This document shows, piece after piece, positions 17,261 through 25,826 of a DNA stretch of 64,000 nt (the stretch's first letter is position 1; every line of letters begins with the position of its first letter). Source of the stretch: Herbaspirillum sp. ST 5-3 (GTDB lineage: Bacteria; Pseudomonadota; Gammaproteobacteria; Burkholderiales; Burkholderiaceae_D); contig NZ_STGI01000003.1 in NCBI RefSeq assembly GCF_004804275.1, positions 62,001 through 126,000 of the forward strand. The letters run 5' to 3'. The notes under the pieces were generated by a model that was given only the letters and a program-made list of their open reading frames with translations, had not been told where the DNA came from and did no database searches. The translations under genes were made by a program, and so were the position numbers.

Positions 17261-17725
17261 TCACCCAATAAACTTGCAAACAGTCCCGATCACCACGCCC
17301 CAGATCTGAAGCTCCTGGCCGTCCGAGAAACGGATGGGGGGATAGTCAGGGTTTTCGGCGTGTAATTCGATGACGCCGGCGCGCTTATTCAGCCGCTTCA
17401 CCGTGTATTCGCCATCGACCACGGCGAGCACGACATGACCGTGTTCGGCCTGAATGGAGCGGTCGACCACCAGCAGGTCACCGTCGTGGATGCGTGCGCC
17501 GATCATCGAGTCGCCCTTAACCCGAAAGAAAAACGTCGCAGCCTTATTACGAATTAAGTAACTGTTAAGGTCCAGGCCCCGTTCGATGTAGTCCGAGGCG
17601 GGAGACGGAAAGCCAGCGGCGACGTGGCTGCGGAACAAGGGGCGACATACGGCTTCGGGCGCTTCCGATGCGGGCAGCAGATTTCCCGGCAATGGCGGGG
17701 AAGGTGAGGTGAGGGCTAGCGGCAT
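17261..17725 (-). CDS. umuD: UmuD, polymerase V accessory subunit
   Basis: 154 residues with the S24 peptidase plan. The cleavage-site region is HVAAGFPSPASDY (Ala-Gly bond), the nucleophile Ser is in RVKGDSMIGARIHDGD, and the general-base Lys is in GEYTVKRLNKRAG. RecA-stimulated self-cleavage to UmuD' activates translesion synthesis with UmuC. The first gene of the SOS operon, directly behind a LexA box. Its original partner umuC is split, so it would have to work with the island-borne UmuC at 9823-11124 or another copy. Confidence 0.93.
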   Translation of the reverse strand: MPLALTSPSPPLPGNLLPASEAPEAVCRPLFRSHVAAGFPSPASDYIERGLDLNSYLIRNKAATFFFRVKGDSMIGARIHDGDLLVVDRSIQAEHGHVVLAVVDGEYTVKRLNKRAGVIELHAENPDYPPIRFSDGQELQIWGVVIGTVCKFIG

Positions 17726-17738
17726 GTTTATTGATATA

Positions 17739-17754
17739 CTGTATTTATATCCAG
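17739..17754 (-). promoter_or_regulatory. LexA (SOS) box of the umuD operon
   Basis: CTGTATTTATATCCAG fits CTG-N10-CAG with flanking T-A and T-A extending the palindrome (TACTG...CAGTA). It ends 14 bp before the umuD start codon, the usual position for SOS repression. Confidence 0.85.
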
Positions 17755-17992
17755 TATATATTTTGAGCCGGGGAAACCGCTAGTGAAATTTCTCCACAAT
17801 AAAGAAATGCAACAGACACGGCAATGAAAACGGTTCAATTTTCGGGTGGTCGGCATTGCAAAAAACTGCAAAGGGACGGTGCTGCTCAACGAAAACGATC
17901 CTACCTGATGATGGTGCGTGCTGCTTTTGCATAGATTCACGGCATCATGGGGCAGTTGCCTGTACTGCACCGCTTTTTCATAGTGAACTCTC

Positions 17993-18376
17993 TTACTTTT
18001 TCGGCTTAAGTGCGGTGACCGTTGCGACGTTCTTGACGTTCTCAACCGTGAGCTTGACCGTATCCCCCACCTTTACATTGGACAGTAGCGATGCATGTTG
18101 AACCGGGAAGGACATGGTCATCGGGCCCATCTCGACGGTCTTGCTCTTGAGCGGGCCATGCTTAATGGTGACGCTTTTTCCCGCCTTATCAACGGCTATT
18201 ACTTCTCCCTCGTTCATGGCCCTGCTCATGGCTTTGGACGAATTCATTTCCATGGAATCCATCTTCATGTTGCCCATATCCATCCCCTTAGTCCCGGTGG
18301 ACTGCTCAGCATGAACAGCCAGCGCAAACAGGGCAATTCCAAACGCAGCGGTTGTTTTATTCAGCGAATGTTTCAT
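17993..18376 (-). CDS. CusF-like periplasmic copper-binding protein
   Basis: 127 residues: a signal peptide (MKHSLNKTTAAFGIALFALAVHAEQ), a Met-rich linker (GMDMGNMKMDSMEMNSSKAM), then a CusF-type small barrel (GEVIAVDKAGKSVTIKHGPL and MGPMTMSFPV). MGPMTMSFPV carries the Met ligands of the CusF copper/silver site. It normally hands Cu(I)/Ag(I) to a CusCBA pump. Only the last 46 codons of such a pump remain directly upstream (18357-18497), so the gene appears to be the survivor of a broken cus operon. Confidence 0.85.
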   Translation of the reverse strand: MKHSLNKTTAAFGIALFALAVHAEQSTGTKGMDMGNMKMDSMEMNSSKAMSRAMNEGEVIAVDKAGKSVTIKHGPLKSKTVEMGPMTMSFPVQHASLLSNVKVGDTVKLTVENVKNVATVTALKPKK

Positions 18377-18497
18377 GGTTTTGTTCCTCGTTGGTTGAAG
18401 ATAAAGAGTGGATAGTTCTCCGCAGCTTGCGCTCCTGTAGGAGACGCCAGGCGGCGGGGATGACGAAAAGCGAAAGCAATGGCGCGGTAATCATACC
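18357..18497 (-). pseudogene. C-terminal tail of a CusA-type RND pump
   Basis: The frame reads GMITAPLLSLFVIPAAWRLL, then QERKLRRTIHSLSSTNEEQN and ends after HETFAE. This is the typical last membrane helix and tail of a heavy-metal RND permease. Upstream of 18497 the homology stops abruptly in unrelated sequence, which marks a deletion or insertion junction. It overlaps the CusF-like start by 20 bp, as cusA-cusF pairs often do. Confidence 0.75.
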
Positions 18498-18781
18498 TTG
18501 TTCAATCGGTGTCGATGCGCATGTATCCAGATAGTGTTTTTGACGGGTAGGCCGCCTATGGCAACACGCAAAAAGAACCCCGAAACCGTGTCTTGTTTTG
18601 GGAAGATTTGGTCCTGGCGCAGCGATATTCACGTCCACGTGGATACGCACGTTCGAGGCGCGTTGGCTTGTCGAAAAGGAAGCAAATACTTAGAGATACA
18701 GGCGAGTTTGATCAACCGTTGAATGTGGTGAGCGCGGTATCAATCCTAACTTACCCGGCGGAACAACCAAAGGTATCGGAA

Positions 18782-18979
18782 ATGCCGACGCCGGCTATTG
18801 GAAGCTTTATCCGCCTGAAACCATCTGCACAGGGAGCAGTGGAGCTCACCCTCGACGAGTTTGATTTGCTGGCACGACTAGCCGTGAATGACAAACTGCG
18901 GTCATTTCATATTGTGTTTGAGAAACCCTACCGCGCGCATGCATTGTTCGCAGGATTAGCTTCAGTAGCGGAGAAATAG
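18782..18979 (+). CDS. Small hypothetical protein
   Basis: A 65-residue frame beginning MPTPAIGSFIRLKPSAQGAV, with ELTLDEFDLLARLAVNDKLR and a balanced composition. The open frame extends upstream to about 18593 without a better start. I do not recognise it. Even codon use and the absence of a competing frame make it plausible but unproven. Confidence 0.3.
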   Translation: MPTPAIGSFIRLKPSAQGAVELTLDEFDLLARLAVNDKLRSFHIVFEKPYRAHALFAGLASVAEK

Positions 18980-19068
18980 AGTAAATCGCAATTGCTCGGC
19001 GAGAGTGCTTAACTAATCCATTGATTTTAAAGAAAATGGGTCATCAGCGTAGTAAACCCAGATTCAAT

Positions 19069-19096
19069 GAAAAAGCCCCCGCAGTGCGCGGCTTTC
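19069..19096 (-). terminator. Rho-independent terminator, minus strand
   Basis: On the minus strand AAAGCCGCGC-ACT-GCGGGGGCTTT forms a GC-rich hairpin followed by a run of T. It lies about 20 bp after a minus-strand stop codon at 19115, which supports a real transcription unit ending there. Confidence 0.6.
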
Positions 19097-19114
19097 AGCT
19101 TTGAATGTGTTTGT

Positions 19115-19390
19115 TCACGGACAAGCTTTGCGTGCCTCGGCGAGATATTCCTCCGTTGTCCCCTTGTACTTTGTCAGCGGAAATTCCGTAATGAATGTTT
19201 GATAGCATTCGTGGAAATACTCCGCGTCACTACCCCCTGTTTTTCTATCTGCGTATCCCGAAGAGTCACGAAAAGCATGGTCGCGGCGATGATTGTCGCA
19301 ATAGCCGTGATGACCTGGGGGACGAGAGCGATTCTGTTCAAGGGTATAGCTTTCTGAGCGGTAAAGATGATTCGCGAGCATAAATGGCAT
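19115..19390 (-). pseudogene. Possible frameshifted small membrane protein
   Basis: A minus-strand frame ends ITEFPLTKYKGTTEEYLAEA, then RKACP and a stop followed by a terminator. Its upstream half in the same frame is an unlikely His/Arg-rich string. In the next frame, however, the same DNA reads RIALVPQVITAIATIIAATM, then LFVTLRDTQIEKQG, which looks like a membrane helix and continues to the GGGGG run near 19232-19236. A one-base slip in this G run would join the helix frame to the C-terminal frame. I read it as one small membrane protein, either frameshifted in nature or by a sequencing slip. Unrecognised family. Confidence 0.35.
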
Positions 19391-19550
19391 TGCGAGGCGC
19401 TTTCTTAATTGAAATCAGAAGAATGCTCCATGCGCGCAAGGTCTTGCTGCTTTTGGCTGCGTATTTCGCTTCCGGGAAGGTAAGAGTGAACAACGGGAGC
19501 CCCCGTGATATGCTCGCGAACCGACAAAACCTGCTTCTTTACCGCTGTTG

Positions 19551-19970
19551 ATGAATACTCCTTCTGCTTCTTCCAACCCGGCCGCTGCTGCCCGTGCTTT
19601 GTTGAAACAAATTCAAGAGAGGTTTGCCGTTTTTCGGGAATATCAACCGCTCGCCATTGGGATCGACAAGCAGCTTTGCATACAGATGCCGGAGCTAGAT
19701 AAAAAGGCCTTGCGCATCGCGCTCGGGCTGCATACCAAATGCTTGCCGTATCTGAAGTCGATCGAGAAGGCCGCGACCCGGTTCAACCTGGATGGCACGC
19801 CGGCGGGCGACATCGACGAAGCGCATCGCGCGCGAGCATCTGAAATGCTGCGCGAGCGGTTCAAGCAAGCCAAGGAGCGGAAAAAAGCGCAGCAGGAAGC
19901 CGAGAAGGCGGAGCGCCTACGGGCGGCGAAGCTGCAGCAGCTCGCTGAGAAGTTCTCATCTCGTCGCTGA
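19551..19970 (+). CDS. ProQ/FinO-domain RNA chaperone
   Basis: 139 residues with a FinO-conserved domain in the middle (FREYQPLAIGIDKQL, ALRIALGLHTKCLPYLKSIE, RFNLDGTPAGDI), followed by a highly charged helix (RERFKQAKERKKAQQEAEKA). Members bind structured RNA; plasmid-borne FinO types restrain conjugation by stabilising an antisense RNA, chromosomal ProQ is a global sRNA binder. The size and position near conjugation genes fit a mobile-element variant. The start ATG at 19551 gives MNTPSASSN. Confidence 0.8.
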   Translation: MNTPSASSNPAAAARALLKQIQERFAVFREYQPLAIGIDKQLCIQMPELDKKALRIALGLHTKCLPYLKSIEKAATRFNLDGTPAGDIDEAHRARASEMLRERFKQAKERKKAQQEAEKAERLRAAKLQQLAEKFSSRR

Positions 19971-20018
19971 TATTCCGCGATTCGATTTCTCCGGCCTGCA
20001 CCTCGGTGGTCGAACCAA

Positions 20019-20240
20019 TCAACCACAGCAGCTATTACCTTGACCAGGCTCCTGAACAGGCGGGCAAGGGACTGTTCCGTAGGAACAGAAAACACAGCAG
20101 TCACCCGGCTTAGGCTTAAGCACCGTGTGGCACTGCTCGCATTCGTAGAACCACTGGCAAGTATCTGTCGGCATCTTCTCGGTCTTGGCGTGGCCGCACT
20201 CGGGACACGTCAACGTCGATTCCAGGATCACGTTGGCCAC
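20019..20240 (-). CDS. Small Cys-rich mer-associated protein (GDCCVFCSYG family)
   Basis: 73 residues with four Cys pairs: LTCPECGH (zinc-ribbon-like), YECEQCHTV, GDCCVFCSYGTVPCPP, and a terminal NSCCG. Proteins with the GDCCVFCSYG signature are commonly found behind merTP in beta- and gammaproteobacteria. They probably bind Zn or Hg; a biochemical role is not established to my knowledge. It overlaps the 3' end of merP by 13 bp, so it is translated from the same mer transcript. Confidence 0.75.
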   Translation of the reverse strand: MANVILESTLTCPECGHAKTEKMPTDTCQWFYECEQCHTVLKPKPGDCCVFCSYGTVPCPPVQEPGQGNSCCG

Positions 20241-20521
20241 TTTTTGCTCCCGATTTGCGTCGAAGGGTAGCCAGCATCCGTGGTGGCGCGTTTCAACGCT
20301 TCGACGTTGGTCTTGGTGTCGTCGAAAGTTACCGTGGCCTCCCGCTTGTCCAGGCTCACCTCGGTCTTGCTGACTCCTGGCACTCTCGTCAATGCTTTCT
20401 TTATCGTGATCGGGCAGGTTGCGCAGTTCATATCAGGCACGGATAACGTGACCGTCTGGGGGGCCGCCCACAGTGGCGACGTCAGTGCGGAGAGCGCAGC
20501 CACGACAACAAGTTTTTTCAT
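20228..20521 (-). CDS. merP: MerP, periplasmic mercury-binding protein
   Basis: 97 residues: a signal peptide (MKKLVVVAALSALTSPLWAA), then an HMA fold with the metal motif VPDMNCATCPITIKKAL (CxxC) and the usual VSLDKREATVTFDDTKTNVE. MerP takes Hg(II) in the periplasm and passes it to MerT. Second gene after the mer promoter. Confidence 0.95.
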   Translation of the reverse strand: MKKLVVVAALSALTSPLWAAPQTVTLSVPDMNCATCPITIKKALTRVPGVSKTEVSLDKREATVTFDDTKTNVEALKRATTDAGYPSTQIGSKKWPT

Positions 20522-20533
20522 GGCATTTTCCTT

Positions 20534-20905
20534 TTAGTAGAACCAAGGCGCGATAAGCGGGAACACGAGAGCCAAGACAACAAGCGCGACGACGACGCAG
20601 AAAAGCACTTTGTACGCATTTTTAACCTGCGGGACTGCGCACGCTTCCCCAGGCGCGCAAGTGGCAACTGGCCGCCAGACGCGACGCCACGCAAAAAACA
20701 ATGCGACGAGCGCCGCGCCGATGAAAATGGGCCGGTAGCGTTCGAGCGCCCTCAAGTTGCCGATCCAGGCGCCAGAGATTCCAAGGGTAATCAATACTAA
20801 TGGCCCAAGGCAGCAGGTCGAAGCGAGAATGGCTGCAATGCCTCCCGCTAACAATGCAGTGCGCCCCGTGTGAGCGGCGTTTTCTGTTGGGGATTTCAGT
20901 TTCAT
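20534..20905 (-). CDS. merT: MerT, inner-membrane mercury transporter
   Basis: 123 residues with three membrane helices. The Cys pair in helix 1 ([21 protein letters not shown]) and the cytoplasmic pair ([14 protein letters not shown]) are the established Hg(II) relay. First gene of the operon, 7 bp inside the -10 element region. It imports Hg(II), which is safe only when MerA is present; none is seen here. Confidence 0.95.
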   Translation of the reverse strand: MKLKSPTENAAHTGRTALLAGGIAAILASTCCLGPLVLITLGISGAWIGNLRALERYRPIFIGAALVALFFAWRRVWRPVATCAPGEACAVPQVKNAYKVLFCVVVALVVLALVFPLIAPWFY

Positions 20906-20911
20906 GCGTTA

Positions 20912-20942
20912 AGCTTACTTCCGTACTTAAGTACGGAGTCAA
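20912..20942 (-). promoter_or_regulatory. mer promoter/operator
   Basis: On the minus strand TTGACT and TAAGCT are separated by 19 bp, with the dyad TCCGTAC-TTAA-GTACGGA filling the spacer. The 19-bp spacing is the MerR-family hallmark, where Hg-bound MerR untwists the DNA. merR reads away on the other strand starting at 20948. Confidence 0.92.
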
Positions 20943-20947
20943 GTCTC

Positions 20948-21355
20948 ATGAACGTTCTCTCACAAAACCTCACAATCGGCGCGCTGGCCGACGCAGCCGG
21001 GGTCAATGTTGAAACGATCCGGTTCTACCAGCGCAAGCGATTAATGTCGGAGCCAGACAGACCACGAGGTGGCATCCGTCGTTATGGTCGAGGCGATCTG
21101 GCACGCGTGCGTTTTATTAAGGCCGCACAACGGATCGGGTTTTCCCTTGATGAGATAGCTGAACTGCTAAAGCTAGATGATGGTACTCACTGCGATGAAG
21201 CCCGCCGCTTAGCCGAGCAAAAACTTCATGATGTGCGCGATCGGATTGCCGATCTCAGACGCATTGAGTCAGCGCTGGATCAGCTTGTCACACGCTGTGA
21301 ATCGACGCAGGGGGCGGTAAAGTGCCCGCTGATCACCTCGCTGCAGCATACCTGA
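20948..21355 (+). CDS. merR: MerR, mercury-responsive regulator
   Basis: 135 residues: an N-terminal winged HTH ([23 protein letters not shown]), a long dimerisation helix, and the three Hg ligands: Cys in THCDEAR, Cys in TRCESTQ and Cys in GAVKCPL. All three needed for trigonal Hg binding are present. Divergent from merTP across the operator. The ATG at 20948 was chosen over an upstream frame because the HTH begins there. Confidence 0.95.
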   Translation: MNVLSQNLTIGALADAAGVNVETIRFYQRKRLMSEPDRPRGGIRRYGRGDLARVRFIKAAQRIGFSLDEIAELLKLDDGTHCDEARRLAEQKLHDVRDRIADLRRIESALDQLVTRCESTQGAVKCPLITSLQHT

Positions 21356-21524
21356 CGGTGCATCCTCCATTTCAGGTCGCCAGAACTAAGCCAACCACTT
21401 GCGTTGGTGCGTGTTCAAGCCTGCGTACTCCGTAACAGGGCAACACCAGCGGAACCGGTCAACGCCGGGTAGCGCTACGAGTCAGACCATACCTTCAGGC
21501 GTTCAATTCGAACTAGCTTCTGCA

Positions 21525-22154
21525 TTATCCGCGAATATGAAAGTTCGCCAGCGCGAGACCGGCGAATATGCCGATCCATATCGGCACCGTCACCAGAAAA
21601 ACCGGATGCAGGGTGACCGGGATCACGAATGCCACAACGGTACCGCACGCGACCATAATCGCCATGGACGCATACAGCGCATACATCTCCGGGCTGTGTT
21701 GCAAGAACTCTTTGCCCTTGACGAGGCGCCACATCGCGCCGTCGAACACGGCGGCAAGAACAAAGACCAATAGGTACGGAAGCCATTGCGCAAACACCGA
21801 GTACCGATAAGTGGTGAGTGCGAGCAGGGCATCGAGCGATCTGAAATAGGGATTGCCGGTCAGGCGCGAGGTCATTTGCGCCATTTGCGCGGCGACCGCC
21901 ACATCGACCTGGCCCGGCGTCGGCGTTTCGGTGAATGTCCGAGGAAGCGGGGACGCTTGCTGCCTTTCCTCATGGAGGTCGAGCATGCGCGCCAGGATGC
22001 GCAACGCATATTCGCCGCCCCAGAAATCGGCGTTCAGTTCGTGCTCGATGCGCAATTGGCTGAGAAAGCGCTGCGGCGGATGGGCGGCCGGCAGATACAA
22101 CACCGCGATCAAGACCAGTACCAACGATACTGCGGAAACGACGCGAATGATCAT
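21525..22154 (-). CDS. DUF4400 membrane protein of an integrative conjugative element
   Basis: 209 residues with an N-terminal helix (IIRVVSAVSLVLVLIAVLYL), a soluble stretch, then three C-terminal helices (LPYLLVFVLAAVFDGAMWRL and two more to VPIWIGIFAGLALANF). This is the DUF4400/PFL_4697-type protein encoded directly behind traD in ICEs. The start overlaps the traD stop (ATGA). Function unproven; probably an accessory to the coupling protein. Confidence 0.82.
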   Translation of the reverse strand: MIIRVVSAVSLVLVLIAVLYLPAAHPPQRFLSQLRIEHELNADFWGGEYALRILARMLDLHEERQQASPLPRTFTETPTPGQVDVAVAAQMAQMTSRLTGNPYFRSLDALLALTTYRYSVFAQWLPYLLVFVLAAVFDGAMWRLVKGKEFLQHSPEMYALYASMAIMVACGTVVAFVIPVTLHPVFLVTVPIWIGIFAGLALANFHIRG

Positions 22155-24064
22155 TGGTTCTCCTCCTGCGTAACGCGTTGGGGCGGAAGGCCGTCGTCTG
22201 GATTGAGAAGCGGGAACCGACCCTTGATCAGGCGCCCGCCGGAGACGGATGCGAAATATTGCAAGTTGGGCAGTTTGCCCAATATGTCCGAAGGAATGGT
22301 CTCTTCGAAGCTTTCCGTCACCTGAGCCGAATGGACCGAGGTGAAGTCGCCGAGATGGGCGTCCGCTGCGTTATTCAGTCCGACCCGCATCGTATGGATT
22401 GCGGTCTTGCCGAAGGTTTCGACGATAAAATCCTGGGTCGGGCGGTCCTTTGTGCGCAGAGCGATTACATTGTTGAGATTGCCCAGCGCCATGCGCGCCG
22501 CGTCTTCACTGCCCAGGCGCTTGGCAAGATCGGCCAGCGTCTGCATCGCGCACGTGGTATAGATGCCGCCTTCCGCGCCTTTGTTCAGGATCTCGATCAA
22601 CGGCTGATTGATCACGTTCGACACTTCATCGACGAACAGCGAGATGCGCCGATAGCCGCCTAGGTTGTAGCGCATGCCGGCGCGTGCGGCCAGGTCCGCT
22701 AGGGCGAGCGCTCCGATCGCGGATGCCACTGACGGGTCGGGGAGCGAATCGAGGCAGAGATACAGCACATGGCCGGCGCGCTCGATTTTCTCGAAATTCA
22801 TCATGGGGCGCAGGTCCTCGGCATCGAAAGGATCGGGGGAGAGGCTCTTTCCAAGATCGCCGGAGGTCAGCATCGACAGGATCGGCAGCAAGTTAGCGGT
22901 GATCTTCTGGTAATGCTCGCGATTGTGGCGGAAGGTGCGCACCTGCGAATCGATGACCTTGTTGTGCTGGGTCTGCAGCACATGGTGTTCATAGAACGCC
23001 ACGTATGCCAGCAGGTCGTTGCTTGCCGATTCGGACGGGCGCTTGATGTTGCCCTTTTGTGCGCTATCCAGTAAGCGGCGCATTTCCGGTCGTTCGCGCC
23101 ATTTCGCGCCGAGGAGGGCATCGTAGAACCGCCGCAGCGATACTTCCAGCACCGGTTCAATGCCGCCTTCAATGTATTTGGCCAGCTTCATAAGGTTCGG
23201 ACGCTCTTCGAGGTCGACTAAGCCCTGGACGACGACGTTGATCGCATCCCAGCCGAAGGACGAGTAGGCGCCTGCGGTATCCGGCGGCATGATGGACTGG
23301 ATGCGGGACGCGATCTCGGTAGGCTTTTGCCAGTTGAACGTGAAGTCGAGGCGCACCCCGGTTTCCGGAAAGGCAGGATGAAACCATTGAAATGTATCGG
23401 GAGCACGGTAATCGTCGCAGGCGCGCATCGCGACGCGTTTCAAGCGCTTGGAGTTTTTCGGGTCGATGATGACGACGACGTCCTGCCGTCGGATCGCTTG
23501 CGTGATCAGGTTGCCTAGCGCCACTCCCTTTCCTGCCTGCGTCGTGCCGACCAACAGCGTGCCACCCTCGAAGTTCTGCAGCGGCCGGTACAGCGCCTGT
23601 TCGCGCGGCTCGACGCCATGAATATAGGGCATGCCGATTTCCGCATCAGGCTGTGGATTGACGACATACCCAAGCGTACGCAGCACCCAGGGCGACACCA
23701 TGTAGTCGCGGAAGTTGACCTTGGCTAGCTCATAGAGACGCTGCGAATGCACCGGCTGCCATTCGAACCCGAATCCCAGAAAAACCTGATCGCCATTGGG
23801 TGTCAGCTCGCCCAGGCGTTTGGTCGTGATGACTTCCATTGCCTTGCCTGCCAACGAAGCACGCACGGTCAGTACCCGCAGCGCCAGTCCCAGTCGCTGC
23901 ACGGTCATCAGCGCGCACATTGCCGCCATCGTCATGCCAAGTAGGGCGGGGGCGATCGATCTCGCCGTAATGTAGAGAAAGAAGGCCAGCGCGCCTACCC
24001 AGACGAGTCCGGCATACAGCTCGTAGGCGGTTCGCCAGGGCATCTCATATTTGCGGACCAGCAT
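22151..24064 (-). CDS. traD: TraD, type IV coupling protein (SXT/TOL-type)
   Basis: 637 residues. Two N-terminal membrane helices (VWVGALAFFLYITARSIAPA and LLGMTMAAMCALMTVQRLGL), then the ATPase domain: Walker A GTLLVGTTQAGKGVALGNL at ~195, Walker B RRISLFVDEVSNV at ~470, and VVIIDPKNSK. It brings the relaxase-DNA complex to the transfer channel. Its start overlaps the end of traI. No mating-pair-formation genes are in the window, so transfer would need a missing or distant T4SS. Confidence 0.9.
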   Translation of the reverse strand: MLVRKYEMPWRTAYELYAGLVWVGALAFFLYITARSIAPALLGMTMAAMCALMTVQRLGLALRVLTVRASLAGKAMEVITTKRLGELTPNGDQVFLGFGFEWQPVHSQRLYELAKVNFRDYMVSPWVLRTLGYVVNPQPDAEIGMPYIHGVEPREQALYRPLQNFEGGTLLVGTTQAGKGVALGNLITQAIRRQDVVVIIDPKNSKRLKRVAMRACDDYRAPDTFQWFHPAFPETGVRLDFTFNWQKPTEIASRIQSIMPPDTAGAYSSFGWDAINVVVQGLVDLEERPNLMKLAKYIEGGIEPVLEVSLRRFYDALLGAKWRERPEMRRLLDSAQKGNIKRPSESASNDLLAYVAFYEHHVLQTQHNKVIDSQVRTFRHNREHYQKITANLLPILSMLTSGDLGKSLSPDPFDAEDLRPMMNFEKIERAGHVLYLCLDSLPDPSVASAIGALALADLAARAGMRYNLGGYRRISLFVDEVSNVINQPLIEILNKGAEGGIYTTCAMQTLADLAKRLGSEDAARMALGNLNNVIALRTKDRPTQDFIVETFGKTAIHTMRVGLNNAADAHLGDFTSVHSAQVTESFEETIPSDILGKLPNLQYFASVSGGRLIKGRFPLLNPDDGLPPQRVTQEENQ

Positions 24065-25826
24065 GGGAACTCCCGGTGGCAGGCGACGGCGCAGCGAAAT
24101 CGGATGGGTCGAAGCCGCTGATGTGTTGCGGAGTAATCACAATGCCCAGCACCTTGTTACCACCGAAATCATGCGTGACGGTCTTGACCTTGCCTGGGGG
24201 ATGAGAAACCAGCATCTCCAAGTCGGATAAGGTGCGAATCGCCATGGAGGTGTCGATCTGCCGGCGCTCCAGCTCCGCCAGCGGGACGAAGAGACCGGCG
24301 GGGACTCTGCAGCAGGCATAGGCACCGTGACCATTGAGGGTATCGACAATGTCCGTCAATGCTGAACGCACGGCCGGATTGAGCCGCAGTGGAGCATTGA
24401 AAGAAAACGTAGTCGGGACGGTAATGGCGGCATCCGGCCAATCCTGGTCTGCACGAGGGCGCTTAGCGATATCGATAACCGATGGCGCTTTGTTTTGTTC
24501 GTTGGATTCCTGTTGGCTGATCACGTCATTGAAATCGGACTTGGGTTCAAGCAGGGACAACTGTGTGCTCGCTCGTTGATGAGTGGAAGAGGCCGGGCCG
24601 GGCATCGCTCTTGGCGCCAGTAAATCGATCGGCAAAGGAGACGGTGCCGCCGCAAGATGCGCCAGCACCAGGTTCGGCGACGCGAGTTTGACGGCTTCGA
24701 TCGGCCCCATCACGCCCGGCGGATAGATCGGCCATGTTGTTTGCGACGGATTGCGCGGCGCGATCACCTCGGCGTCAGCCAGGATGTCAAGGATGGTCGC
24801 AGGAGATTTCGGGATGCCGGGCAGGCGGTCGGTTTCCAGCAGGCCCGTAATCTCCGCTGCGGCGTTGGGCCAGACGACAAACAGCCCATCCTGGCCATAC
24901 CAGATACGTGATTTGTCGGCGTTCGGCGCCCAGGCGCTATCGCACTGCACCAGGCGACGTAAGGCGTCAATCAGGTAGCGCGCCAGATGAGAACCCAATT
25001 GTGGCTTGCCAGTCCTGTCGGTGCTGGCTTGCAAGTCGCGGTCAATCACGAGGGCGGTAGCATGTCTGACGAGTTGGTCCAGGATGTTATGGTCGCGGTA
25101 GATGGGCATACCGCTGATGGATGCCATCATATGTGGGACGATAATCGAGTTTCCGTGCGCCAGCAGTTGCAGAGTCTCGGCCGGAATAATGTGGGGCAGG
25201 GAAAACACGCCGAGGGTGCGCGTCTCTTGTGCCTGCGCGATCCATCGCACGAAAAACCGATGGCTACGCTGGCCCTGTAACCAATCCGTTAAGGGGCCAA
25301 GATAGGCAGGCCATGCATTGCCTTTGTCGTCGGTAACCAGCACGTGGGAAAGCGTGCGGTGGATTTGGCTGCAAAGCCCGGCGATGAACGTCGCATGGCG
25401 CCAGCGCGGCTCCAGCTGGCGGCGGTTAGTGATGGTCGAGCGTCCGGAAAATATCTGTCCGTCAGTGGCCTGTAGCGAATAAAAAGCGATCTCCAGCCCC
25501 ATGCGTAACAGACCACCTGGGCCGCTGAAGTAGTTATTCGCTGTGGCCGGCAACAGGTTGACGTAGCCGGCGTAGCGATGCATGACGGTCTCAAGGTCGT
25601 TGGAATACGTCTCGTGGTCGGCGCCGTAGGCTAGTTTGATCCGGCGGATCAAATCGCTGTGCACAGAGAGGATATCGTCAACCGAGTGCGTCGGGAAACC
25701 CGGATCGAGCGGTGGATAGGTTAACGGGGCGGTTGCATCCGGCGCAGGCGTGGCCGCCTCGTTACGGGTACCCGGAGTATCGTGGCCGGCGGAACGCCGG
25801 CCAGAGAATAGGGAGCCGAAGACCAT
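24045..25826 (-). CDS. traI: TraI_2-domain conjugation protein (MOBH-type relaxase candidate)
   Basis: About 593 residues starting MVFGSLFSGRRSAGHDTPG. The N-terminal ~300 residues match the TraI_2 domain of ICEs (SNDLETVMHRYAGYVNLLPA, YFSGPGGLLRMGLEIAFYSL, LEPRWRHATFIAGLCSQIHR). The C-terminal ~100 residues hold the DUF1528-type winged helix (FNAPLRLNPAVRSALTDIVD). In MOBH relaxases I would expect a GLLxH box and an HDxGK motif; here I see GLLRM and CSQIHR, so the metal site may be absent. The coding order traI-traD-DUF4400 is typical. Alternative reading: a helper protein that has lost nicking activity. Confidence 0.72.
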   Translation of the reverse strand: MVFGSLFSGRRSAGHDTPGTRNEAATPAPDATAPLTYPPLDPGFPTHSVDDILSVHSDLIRRIKLAYGADHETYSNDLETVMHRYAGYVNLLPATANNYFSGPGGLLRMGLEIAFYSLQATDGQIFSGRSTITNRRQLEPRWRHATFIAGLCSQIHRTLSHVLVTDDKGNAWPAYLGPLTDWLQGQRSHRFFVRWIAQAQETRTLGVFSLPHIIPAETLQLLAHGNSIIVPHMMASISGMPIYRDHNILDQLVRHATALVIDRDLQASTDRTGKPQLGSHLARYLIDALRRLVQCDSAWAPNADKSRIWYGQDGLFVVWPNAAAEITGLLETDRLPGIPKSPATILDILADAEVIAPRNPSQTTWPIYPPGVMGPIEAVKLASPNLVLAHLAAAPSPLPIDLLAPRAMPGPASSTHQRASTQLSLLEPKSDFNDVISQQESNEQNKAPSVIDIAKRPRADQDWPDAAITVPTTFSFNAPLRLNPAVRSALTDIVDTLNGHGAYACCRVPAGLFVPLAELERRQIDTSMAIRTLSDLEMLVSHPPGKVKTVTHDFGGNKVLGIVITPQHISGFDPSDFAAPSPATGSSHAGPQI

